From Sepiola atlantica (Eukaryota; Mollusca; Cephalopoda; Sepiida; Sepiolidae): a DNA stretch of 64,000 bases. Below the pieces are notes generated by a model. It worked only from the letters and a program-made list of their open reading frames with translations, searched no databases and was not told the origin of the DNA. The first letter of the stretch is position 1; each line of letters starts with the position of its first letter. Below, piece after piece: positions 22,871 through 32,583 of the stretch. The stretch covers positions 22,991,218 through 23,055,217 of the forward strand of contig OY744525.1 of the NCBI GenBank assembly GCA_963556195.1. Direction: 5' to 3'. Position numbers and translations under genes: made by a program.

Positions 22871-22969
22871 GTTGAAGCAAACGAAAGAAGAAGTGCCACA
22901 TAATATCTCTATTGCTAAAGAAAAGGGTGGTTTTCAAATTCTATGACAGTTTCCGAATTTAACGCAAGG

Positions 22970-23060
22970 CACCTGAAGAAGTCCGGGGATCAAACTCGTC
23001 GAAACAACATGATAAAAAACAACCAAAATGAGGAAACTCATCCGGAAATTCTCGATAAAA
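22970..23060 (+). repeat. Hammerhead-like repeat tail, decayed
   Basis: CACCTGAAGAAGTCCGGGG ... CTCGTCGAAACAACATG has the CTGAAGA and CGAAAC core spacing of the SINE family at 660 and 25.6 kb. Helix II pairs only partly. Confidence 0.35.
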
Positions 23061-23310
23061 TTGAGAAAAAAAAACAAACTATCAACTTGGGAGTAAGGTT
23101 TATTTATTTATTTTTTATTTGAAGAAATATTTCTAAGTGAAAGTGACATAACAAGATAAACCAGTAAAATATCTTTTTTTATTTAAAAAAATTTTATGCC
23201 CACAAGTATATTTTACTGCCGTACACACGAAGGAGTGTGTACATATGTGACAGAAAACTTTTGACGCAATCTTTTGTGCGCTGTGAACTTTCTAAAATGT
23301 GATATGTATA

Positions 23311-23342
<32 letters not shown>

Positions 23343-24055
23343 CGTTTTTGTTTCGTTTTACTTCAGTCGAAGTTCTCAGAAATCAAGGGGCCCCTTCCTG
23401 GTGCTAACACTTGTTATGTGAGATACATAGATATTCGAATATTGTATTAAAGATCTCCTTTATTTCTCAAACACTGAGTTAGTAAAGAAGTTAAGAACAT
23501 TAATTTTCCTCTCCTCAGTGACCAGTAAACTATGTTGTAGTATACCTTTCTTGTGGTCTCTTGGTCTTACCGGATTCCAGGACTAGAATTCATCTAGTCT
23601 AGTGGAGTATATGAAGTGTTGTTACTTAAGGTAACATCACTAGGAGAAAGTGCACTATTCCTCGTATGAGAAAGTGTATAGCCATACTGAGGGGATCTCA
23701 TTTGTGCTATGAATACTGTTATTTTAAACTTAAAAATTAAAAATGACATCCTAATGACTTTTTTCTACGTGTGTTTTTTTCCTTTGTTTTTTTTCTTTGT
23801 GTTTGCCCACAATAACACATTGTGTGGTGTTTGGTTTTTTCAAGACTTCTCAATTTGAAAACTTTTCTTCTTTGTGGATTTTTCTGATGATCTTGGGGTG
23901 TTGCCAAGCTGATAATTGACATAATAATATCTGGTTGGCACACCTCAAGAGAAACGAGGTATAAAATATACATCTCACGGGAATGTTATGTTTTTTGAAA
24001 ATGTAAAAAAATGAAAATAAATAAATAAAAAACCATGGTTATTGGAATATAAAAT
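23061..24055. other. Unassigned interval
   Basis: CT/TA microsatellite at 23310-23342. No supported gene; the 78-codon minus-strand frame is lysine-rich low complexity. Confidence 0.4.
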
Positions 24056-24063
24056 GAACCTGA

Positions 24064-24064
<1 letters not shown>

Positions 24065-24101
<37 letters not shown>
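24065..24101. repeat. (TA)n microsatellite
   Basis: Uninterrupted TA run. Confidence 0.95.
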
Positions 24102-24103
<2 letters not shown>

Positions 24104-24405
24104 TATATTTTTTATAGTATTTTTTAAGCATATTTTTAGATGTATTTTGAAACGTACTTTAAGACGTATATCTGTAAATATTTTGAAATACGTTGAAATT
24201 CTTAAAAACGATATCCTTGGTTTTTAGCCGAAACAATTGTCTGCCTAGATTGAAAACGGTTTTTATTTGTGAACATATATTCTTCATCATTTTTCAGGAA
24301 AAATAAAACTTTGTAAAATAGCTCTGGTCACGCACTATAGAACTATAACGTACTTTATGTTATAAAATAATCTTACATTTTAAAAACTTTAAATGTGGAA
24401 TTAAA

Positions 24406-24408
<3 letters not shown>

Positions 24409-24450
<42 letters not shown>

Positions 24451-24452
24451 AT
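24409..24452. repeat. (CA)n(TA)n microsatellite
   Basis: CA run passing into a TA run. Confidence 0.95.
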
Positions 24453-24759
24453 ATAAATTTCTTTAAGTTAACACAAAGGTTTATGTTGTAGCTCAATAGT
24501 GTACAACTAGAGCTCTTAGTCTATCATCATGTAAACTTTAGTTATTCAGAGAAGCATTCCATATTTCCTTCAAAAACACTTTTATTTACAAACAATTGTT
24601 TCTGCCCATCTTAAGAGCATATTTTTCAGGATATACAAAATGTCAAAAAACTTGTGTGAAGACAAGTAAGTCTATCTACTATTAAAGAGTTATGATGCTT
24701 TAAGAGTTTGTCTGTTCGCATGCAAATAGAAACATATGATCAGTTAACAAAAAAGGAAT

Positions 24760-24840
24760 GGGCAGAATATGCATTACTAAGGCTGTAGTTTTTTACAATG
24801 TCAATATTCGAGTTCGAATCTCGTGTGAATCCAAAAGATC
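24760..24840 (+). repeat. tRNA-like sequence, SINE head
   Basis: GAGTTCGAATCTC at 24811-24823 is a strong B-box/T-arm. The upstream CTAAGGCTGTAGT is a weak A-box. No complete cloverleaf can be drawn, so it is not called as a tRNA gene. Confidence 0.4.
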
Positions 24841-25367
24841 TTTTTAAACTGAATATGTGGATTATAAATTTAAAGAAATTTACATAACATAATAACGAAA
24901 AAAAAAAAATTACATGAATATATTTCTCAACTGTGACTTTTCTTTTTCTTTTTCTAGGCATAAAGGGTATTCAGCATTAGTTCAAAGTGAATTATTTTTG
25001 CTTAAAAACAATTTGTAATGCTTTTTTTGCCAATAAAAGCAATACGTAAATACATTTATCCTAGTTACCTACTCTCTCGTGCAAATACTAGGTAGCCAAT
25101 GTTTTTCACAGAATTTCACAAATATTTTTCTTCATACAGGCTATAAAGCAGTAAAAGCTAGGTAAAGATGGAAAATGACATACCCAGGTACCGTGTCTAA
25201 ACTAGTAGGGGCTTATTGAAATATACTTTTATTTCTTATAAATGATCAAATTAATATAATACGTTTTTTTTAAATCTTTTCTTCTATTGGAAAAATGTTA
25301 TTTTGATAAAAAGTCAATTTCAAAAATTGCGTTAATGTTTTGAGCCGTGGCATATTTAAATGAAGTT
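24841..25367. other. Unassigned AT-rich interval
   Basis: Nothing supported before the array begins. Confidence 0.4.
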
Positions 25368-26394
25368 AAATACAATGCACTAAGCAAACCAGTTCCTTTC
25401 TAGAGGCTTACAGAACTGGAGTGCTGAATGTACATATAGGCCTTATTATGAAATTTAATTCACAAACAAATTTCATATCTGTAGATTCAGCATACACATG
25501 ATCAGAAAATAATGCAAAATTACTAATATTGAGACAGTATTTTGGACTTTTGCAATTTTATAATGAGCAAACTGAACCCCCATCTTAAAATTTAAAAATC
25601 AAAATTTCTTGTATCATTTTGGTTATTCGGACTACATTTCTCATCTTGAGTGTTATCATCACAACGTTTCGGCCGCTGTAACCTCCGGCCTTCTTCAGGT
25701 GTATCTCTTCAAACTCTGGAATATTTTTGTCGAACTCGGGAATCTGGACGGAATTTCGAATGGAACCCTTTATTTAATCCATGGGGTTAGCATGCTCTTG
25801 TTCCGTCAGCCATGACTGGGAGAAGACTTCAGTAATTCGCAATTCTTCGTATCGCTCGCACCGTAATTCCAAATTTTTATTTAATATTTGTGATCTTGAG
25901 TGCTCAATCGATAATAATATGAAAAAAAGATTTGTGAAATAAATGCTTATTTCTGATGACAGTGCGTACTGTGAAACTCGGCCTCTAATACTCACCACTC
26001 CATTTCAAATCTGACAAACAGCGTATGAGTAATTGATACAAGCGTAATCTATGGAGTCAGCTTTTTTAAAAGAACACAATGCAAATAGAAAAAGACAGAA
26101 TTAAAAGAATTAAGTTTTTATATGATAAAAAATTGCAAAATAACCAAAATTAAAACAATACGTTGTTTTGCGAGGGGGGATCATTTTTATAATGAGCATC
26201 TTTAAATTAAAAACATTCCAATTTAAAAATATTTGTTTTTAATCTTGATAATAATAATAATATGAAAAAAGATTTTTAAAATAAAAGCTTAGTTCTGGTC
26301 ACACTGCCTATTTGTAAAACTCTGCCTCAAATCCCCACCACCCAAACTCAAACAAGTGAAGTTAAATATTCACAGACAAATTTCATATCTGTAA
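25368..26394. repeat. Segmental duplication, copy 1 (flank of the array)
   Basis: This segment is a close copy of 28505-29641. Both start AAATACAATGC, share the GAGGCTTACAGAACTGGAGTG stretch, contain a minus-strand tRNA/hammerhead-type SINE piece and end in diverged array units. Copy 1 lacks roughly 115 bp present in copy 2 near 29495-29610. The two copies are about 3.1 kb apart. Confidence 0.9.
25600..25870 (-). repeat. SINE-like repeat with CTGAAGA-type hammerhead motif (inside duplication copy 1)
   Basis: The minus strand reads CACCTGAAGAAGGCCG then a 10-base loop, CGGCCGAAACGTTGTG. This matches a hammerhead core (CTGANGA...GAA). Helix II is a perfect GGCCG/CGGCC, helix III a palindromic ACGT, and CAC/GTG forms the start of helix I. 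One additional A sits between A9 and helix II. The rest of the repeat matches copies at 660-985 and 18520-18800. Confidence 0.6.
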
Positions 26395-28504
26395 GTTCAG
26401 CACACGCATGATGAAAACATTATCGAAATGAACTAATACTCAGACAATATTTTGAGTCTTTTGTATTGTATTATAACAATAAACTGAACCCCCATCTTAA
26501 AATTTAGAAATCCAAATTTCTTTTTCTAATTTAAAAAAATATTTATGATCTGGAGTGCTCAATCGATAATGATATGATAAAAGATTTAACAAATAAAAGC
26601 TTAATTCTGGTCACACTACCTATTTGTAAAACTCTGCCTCAACACCTACCCAGCCACCCAGCCACCCAAAAATCAAACATTTACCTGATATATATAAATT
26701 TTATATTTGTAAAACATCATCTAAAAGAACTAAGATTCAGACAGTATTTTGAGCCTTTTGTATTGTTATAATGAGCAAACTGAACCCCCATCTTAAAATT
26801 TAGAAATCCAAATTTCTTTTTTTAATTTAAAAAATATTTATAATCTTGAGTGCTCAATCGATAATGATATGATAAAAGATTTAAAAAATAAAAGCTCAAT
26901 TCTGGTAACATTGCATATTGTAAAACTCGGCCTCAGCACCCACTCACCCAGCCAGCCACCCACCACCCAAAAATCGAACATTTACCTGATATATATAAAT
27001 TTTATATTTGTAAAACATCATCTAAAAGAACTAAGATTCAGACAGTATTTTGAGCCTTTTGTATTGTTATAATGAGCAAACTGAACCCCCATCTTAAAAT
27101 TTAGAAATCCAAATTTCTTTTTCTAATTTAAAAAAATATTTATAATCTTGAGTGCTCAATCGATAATGATATGATAAAAGATTTAAGAAATAAAAGCTCA
27201 ATTCTGGTAACATTGCATATTGTAAAACTCGGCCTCAGCACCCACCCACCCAGCCACCCACCACCCAAAAATCGAACATTTACCTGATATATATAAATTT
27301 TATATTTGTAAAACATCATCTAAAAGAACTAAGATTCAGACAGTATTTTGAGCCTTTTGTATTGTTATAATGAGCGAACTGAACCCCCATCTTAAAATTT
27401 AGAAATCCCAATTTCGTTTTCTAATTTAAAAAAATATTTATAATCTTGAGTGCTCAATCGATAATGATATGATAAAAGATTTAAAAAATAAAAGCTCAAT
27501 TCTGGTAACATTGCATATTGTAAAACTCGGCCTCAGCACCCACCCACCCAGCCACCCACCACCCAAAAATCGAACATTTACCTGATATATATAAATTTTA
27601 TATTTGTAAAACATCATCTAAAAGAACTAAGATTCAGACAGTATTTTGAGCCTTTTGTATTGTTATAATGAGCGAACTGAACCCCCATCTTAAAATTTAG
27701 AAATCCCAATTTCGTTTTCTAATTTAAAAAAAATATTTATAATCTTGAGTGCTCAATCGATAATGATATGATAAAAGATTTAAAAAATAAAAGCTCAATT
27801 CTGGTAACATTGCATATTGTTAAACTCGACCTCAGCACCCACCCAGCCACCCACCACCCAAAAATCAAACATTTACCTGATATATATAAATTTTATATTT
27901 GTAAAACATCATCTAAAAGAACTAAGATTCAGACAGTATTTTGAGCCTTTTGTATTGTTATAATGAGCAAACTGAACCCCCATCTTAAAATTTAGAAATC
28001 CAAATTTCTTTTTCTAATTTAAAAAAATATTTATAATCTTGAGTGCTCAATCGATAATGATATGATAAAAGATTTAACAAATAAAAGCTCAATTCTTGTA
28101 ACATTGCATATTGTAAAACTCGGCCTCAGCACCCACCCACCCAGCCACCCACCACCCAAAAATCGAACATTTACCTGATATATATAAATTTTATATTTGT
28201 AAAACATCTAAAAGAACTAAGATTCAAACAGTATTTTGAGCCTTTTGTATTGTTATAATGAGCAAACTGAACCCCCATCTTAAAATTTAGAAATCCAAAT
28301 TTCTTTTTCTAATTTAAAAAAATATTTATAATCTTGAGTGCTCAATCGATAATGATATGATAAAAGATTTAAAAAATAAAAGCTCAATTCTGGTAACATT
28401 GAATATTGTAAAACTCGGCCTCAGCACCCACCCACCCAGCCACCCACCACCCAAAAATCGAACATTTACCTGATATATATAAATTTTATATTTGTAAAAC
28501 ATCT
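26395..28504. repeat. ~298-bp tandem array, distal block
   Basis: Seven further units of the same family. Donor-like TTACCTG motifs start at 26681, 26982, 27280, 27578, 27873, 28171 and 28466, so spacing is 295-301 bp. Units differ mainly in the length of the CACCCACCCAGCC run and by point changes. The block is separated from the gene-proximal block by a 1.1-kb diverged segment (28505-29641) that also flanks it on the other side. Confidence 0.93.
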
Positions 28505-29641
28505 AAAATACAATGCTTTAAGCAAACCAGTTCCTTTCTAGAGGCTTACAGAACTGGAGTGCTGAATGTACATATAGGCCTTATTATGAAATTTAATTTA
28601 CAAACAAATTTCATATCTGTAGAATCAGCATACACATGATCAGAAAATAATGCAAAATTACTAATATTGAGACAGTATTTTGGACTTTTGCAATTTTATA
28701 ATGAGCAAACTGAACCCCCATCTTAAAATTTAAAAATCAAAATTTCTTGTATCATTTTGGTTATTCGGACTACATTTCTCATCTTGAGTGTTATCATCAC
28801 AACGTTTCGGTCGCTGTAACCTCTGGCCTTCTTCAGGTGTATCTCTTCAAACTCTGAAATATTTCTGTCGAACTCGGGAATCTGGACAGAATTTCGAGCG
28901 GAACCCTTTATGTAATCCACGGGGCTAGCATGCTCTTGTTCCGTCAGCCATGACGGGGAGAAGTCTTCAGTAATTCGCAATTCTTCGTATCGCTCGCACC
29001 GTAATTCCAAATTTTTGTTTAATATTTGTGATCTTGAGTGCTCAATCGATAATAATATGAAAAAAAGATTTGTGAAATAAATGCTTATTTCTGATGACAG
29101 TGCGTACTGTGAAACTCGGCCTCTAATACTCACCACTCCATTTCAAATCTGACAAACAGCGTATGAGTAATTGATACAAGTGTAATCTATGGAGTCAGCT
29201 TTTTTAAAAGAACACAATGCAAATAGAAAAAGATAGAATTAAAAGAATTAAGTTTTTATATGATAAAAAAATGCAAAAGAACCCAAATTAAAACAATACG
29301 AGGGGGGGATCATTTTTATAATGAGCATCTTTAAATTAAAAATATTCCAATTTAAAAATATTTATTTGTAATCTTGATAATAATAATATGAAAAAAGATT
29401 TTTAAAATAAAAGCTTAGTTCTGGTCACACTGCCTATTTGTAAAACTCTGCCTCAAATCCCCACCACCCAAACTCAAACAAGTGAAGTTAAATATGATGA
29501 ATTAAGCAAACCAGTTGTTTTCAGATGCTAACAGAACTGGGGTGCTGAATCTACATATAGTCCGTATTATGAAATTCAATTCACAGACAAATTTCATATC
29601 TGTAAGTTCAGCACACACATGATGAAAACATTATCGAAATG
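28505..29641. repeat. Segmental duplication, copy 2, interrupting the array
   Basis: Counterpart of 25368-26394. A 137-codon minus-strand frame (28723-29136) is open through it. Part of that frame (GRVSQYALSSEISIYF) is a diverged version of what the protocadherin read-through gives from the nearest array unit (GRVLQYAMLPELSFYF). The frame is therefore a by-product of the repeat rather than a gene. Confidence 0.9.
28720..28990 (-). repeat. SINE-like repeat with decayed CTGAAGA-type hammerhead motif (duplication copy 2)
   Basis: Same element as 25600-25870, duplicated with the surrounding segment. Here helix II is broken (GGCCA against CGACC), so the ribozyme is probably inactive. Confidence 0.55.
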
Positions 29642-32577
29642 AACTAATACTCAGACAATATTTTGAGTCTTTTGTATTGTATTATAACAATAAACTGAAC
29701 CCCCATCTTAAAATTTAGAAATCCAAATTTCTTTTTCTAATTTAAAAAAATATTTATGATCTGGAGTGCTCAATCGATAATGATATGATAAAAGATTTAA
29801 CAAATAAAAGCTTAATTCTGGTCACACTGCCTATTTGTAAAAATCTGCCTCAACACCTACCCAGCCACCCAGCCACCCACCACCCAAAAATCGAACATTT
29901 ACCTGATATATATAAATGTTATATTTGTAAAACATCATCTAAAAGAACTAAGATTCAGACAGTATTTTGAGCCTTTTGTATTGTCATAATGAGCAAACTG
30001 AACCCCCATCTTAAAATTTAGAAATCCAAATTTCTTTTTCTAATTTAAAAAAATATTTATAATCTTGAGTGCTCAATCGATAATGATATGATAAAAGATT
30101 TAAAAAATAAAAGCTCAATTCTGGTAACATTACATATTGTAAAACTCGGCCTCAGCACCCACCCACCCAGCCAGCCACCACCCAAAAATCGAACATTTAC
30201 CTGATATATATAAATTTTATATTTGTAAAACATCATCTAAAAGAACTAAGATTCAGACAGAATTTTGAGCCTTTTGTATTGTTATAATGAGCAAACTGAA
30301 CCCCCATCTTAAAATTTAGAAATCCAAATTTCTTTTTCTAATTTAAAAAAATATTTATAATGAGTGCTCAATCGATAATGATATGATAAAAGATTTAAAA
30401 AATAAAAGCTTAATTCTGGTCACATTGCATATTGTAAAACTCGGCCTCAGCACCCACTCACCCAGCCAGCCACCCACCACCCAAAAATCGAACATTTACC
30501 TGATATATATAAATTTTATATTTGTAAAACATCATCTAAAAGAACTAAGATTCAGACAGAATTTTGAGCCTTTTGTATTGTTATAATGAGCAAACTGAAC
30601 CCCCATCTTAAAATTTAGAGATCCAAATTTCTTTTTCTAATTAAAAAAAAATATTTATAATCTTGAGTGCTCAATCGATAATGATATGAAAAAAGATTTA
30701 AAAAATAAAAGCTTAATTCTGGTCACACTGCCTATTTGTAAAACTCTGCCTCAACACCTACCCAGCCACCCAAAAATCAAACATTTACCTGATATATATA
30801 AATTTTATATTTGTAAAACATCATCTAAAAGAACTAAGATTCAGACAGTATTTTGAGCCTTTTGTATTGTTATAATGAGCAAACTGAACCCCCATCTTAA
30901 AATTTAGAAATCCAAATTTCTTTTTCTAATTTAAAAAATTATTATAATGAGTGCTCAATCGATAATGATATGATAAAAGATTTTAAAAAATAAAAGCTCA
31001 ATTCTGGTAACATTGCATATTGTAAAACTCGGCCTCAGCACCCACCCACCCAGCCAGCCACCCACCACCCAAAAACCCTAACCTTTACCTGATATATATA
31101 AATTTTATATTTGTAAAACATCATCTAAAAGAACTAAGATTCAGACAGAATTTTGAGCCTTTTGTATTGTTATAATGAGCAAACTGAACCCCCATCTTAA
31201 AATTTAGATATCCAAATTTCTTTTTCTAATTTAAAAAAATATTTATAATGAGTGCTCAATCGATAATGATATGATAAAAGATTTAAAAAATAAAAGCTTA
31301 ATTCTGGTCACATTGCATATTGTAAAACTCGGCCTCAGCACCCACTCACCCAGCCAGCCACCCACCACCCAAAAATCGAACATTTACCTGATATATATAA
31401 ATTTTATATTTGTAAAACATCATCTAAAAGAACTAAGATTCAGACAGAATTTTGAGCCTTTTGTATTGTCATAATGAGCAAACTGAACCCCCATCTTAAA
31501 ATTTAGAAATCCAAATTTCTTTTTCTAATTTAAAAAATTATTATAATGAGTGCTCAATCGATAATGATATGATAAAAGATTTAAAAAATAAAAGCTCAAT
31601 TCTGGTAACATTGCATATTGTAAAACTCGGCCTCAGCACCCACCCACCCAGCCAGCCACCCACCACCCCAAAATCGAACCTTTACCTGATATATATAAAT
31701 TTTATATTTGTAAAACATCATCTAAAAGAACTAAGATTCAGACAGAATTTTGAGCCTTTTGTATTGTTATAATGAGCAAACTGAACCCCCATCTTAAAAT
31801 TTAGAAATCCAAATTTCTTTTTCTAATTTAAAAAATTATTATAATGAGTGCTCAATCGATAATGATATGATAAAAGATTTAAAAAATAAAAGCTCAATTC
31901 TGGTAACATTGCATATTGTAAAACTCGGCCTCAGCACCCACCCACCCAGCCAGCCACCCACCACCCAAAAATCGAACATTTACCTGATATATATAAATTT
32001 TATATTTGTAAAACATCATCTAAAAGAACTAAGATTCAGACAGAATTTTGAGCCTTTTGTATTGTCATAATGAGCAAACTGAACCCCCATCTTAAAATTT
32101 AGAAATCCAAATTTCTTTTTCTAATTTAAAAAATTATTATAATGAGTGCTCAATCGATAATGATATGATAAAAGATTTAAAAAATAAAAGCTCAATTCTG
32201 GTAACATTGCATATTGTAAAACTCGGCCTCAGCACCCACCCACCCAGCCAGCCACCCACCACCCCAAAATCGAACCTTTACCTGATATATATAAATTTTA
32301 TATTTGTAAAACATCATCTAAAAGAACTAAGATTCAGACAGAATTTTGAGCCTTTTGTATTGTTATAATGAGCAAACTGAACCCCCATCTTAAAATTTAG
32401 AAATCCAAATTTCTTTTTCTAATTTAAAAAATTATTATAATGAGTGCTCAATCGATAATGATATGATAAAAGATTTAAAAAATAAAAGCTCAATTCTGGT
32501 AACATTGCATATTGTAAAACTCGGCCGCAGCCCCCACCCACCCAGCCAGCCACCCACCACCCAAAAACCCTAACATT
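29642..32577. repeat. ~298-bp tandem array, gene-proximal block, inside the protocadherin intron
   Basis: About ten units of 289-300 bp abut the protocadherin donor. Each contains a variable CACC/AGCC-rich run, TTTACCTGATATATA, AATGAGCAAACTGAACCCCC and a Cla I-like ATCGATAATGATATG segment. The TTACCTG boundary motif starts at 29899, 30197, 30496, 30785, 31085, 31384, 31682, 31980 and 32278, plus the true donor at 32577. On the minus strand each is CAG|GTAA. The repeated 67-residue plus-strand frames here (for example 31271, 31569, 31867, 32165) are artefacts of the array. Confidence 0.95.
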
Positions 32578-32583
32578 TACCTG
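32575..32583 (-). promoter_or_regulatory. Predicted 5' splice donor of the protocadherin exon
   Basis: On the minus strand the exon reads ATA TAT CAG and continues GTAAATGTT. This fits the metazoan donor consensus (MAG|GTRAGT) well and leaves phase 0 after Q795. The cadherin-like protein sequence gives way to repeat-unit sequence exactly here, supporting an exon/intron boundary. The same CAG|GTAAAT recurs in every unit of the array downstream. Confidence 0.75.

Noticed and set aside
24570..24620. Hammerhead on the minus strand (TGCTC/GGGCA helix II, ACAATTGT helix III)
   Set aside because: The core reads CTGAAAA, losing G8, and helix I does not pair. A relic at most.
28723..29136. 137-codon minus-strand frame
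   Set aside because: Lies in a duplicated repeat segment. Its start matches the translation of array units and the rest reads through a SINE.
26574..32368. Series of 65-68-codon plus-strand frames starting MIKDLKNKSS or similar
   Set aside because: They recur once per 298-bp tandem unit, antisense to the protocadherin gene, and vary with the repeat. They are a by-product of the array.
32419..32580. C-terminal extension of the protocadherin frame to the next stop
   Set aside because: After CAG|GTAAAT the translation is repeat-unit sequence (GWWVAGWVGGG...), unlike protocadherin tails. It is most likely intron.
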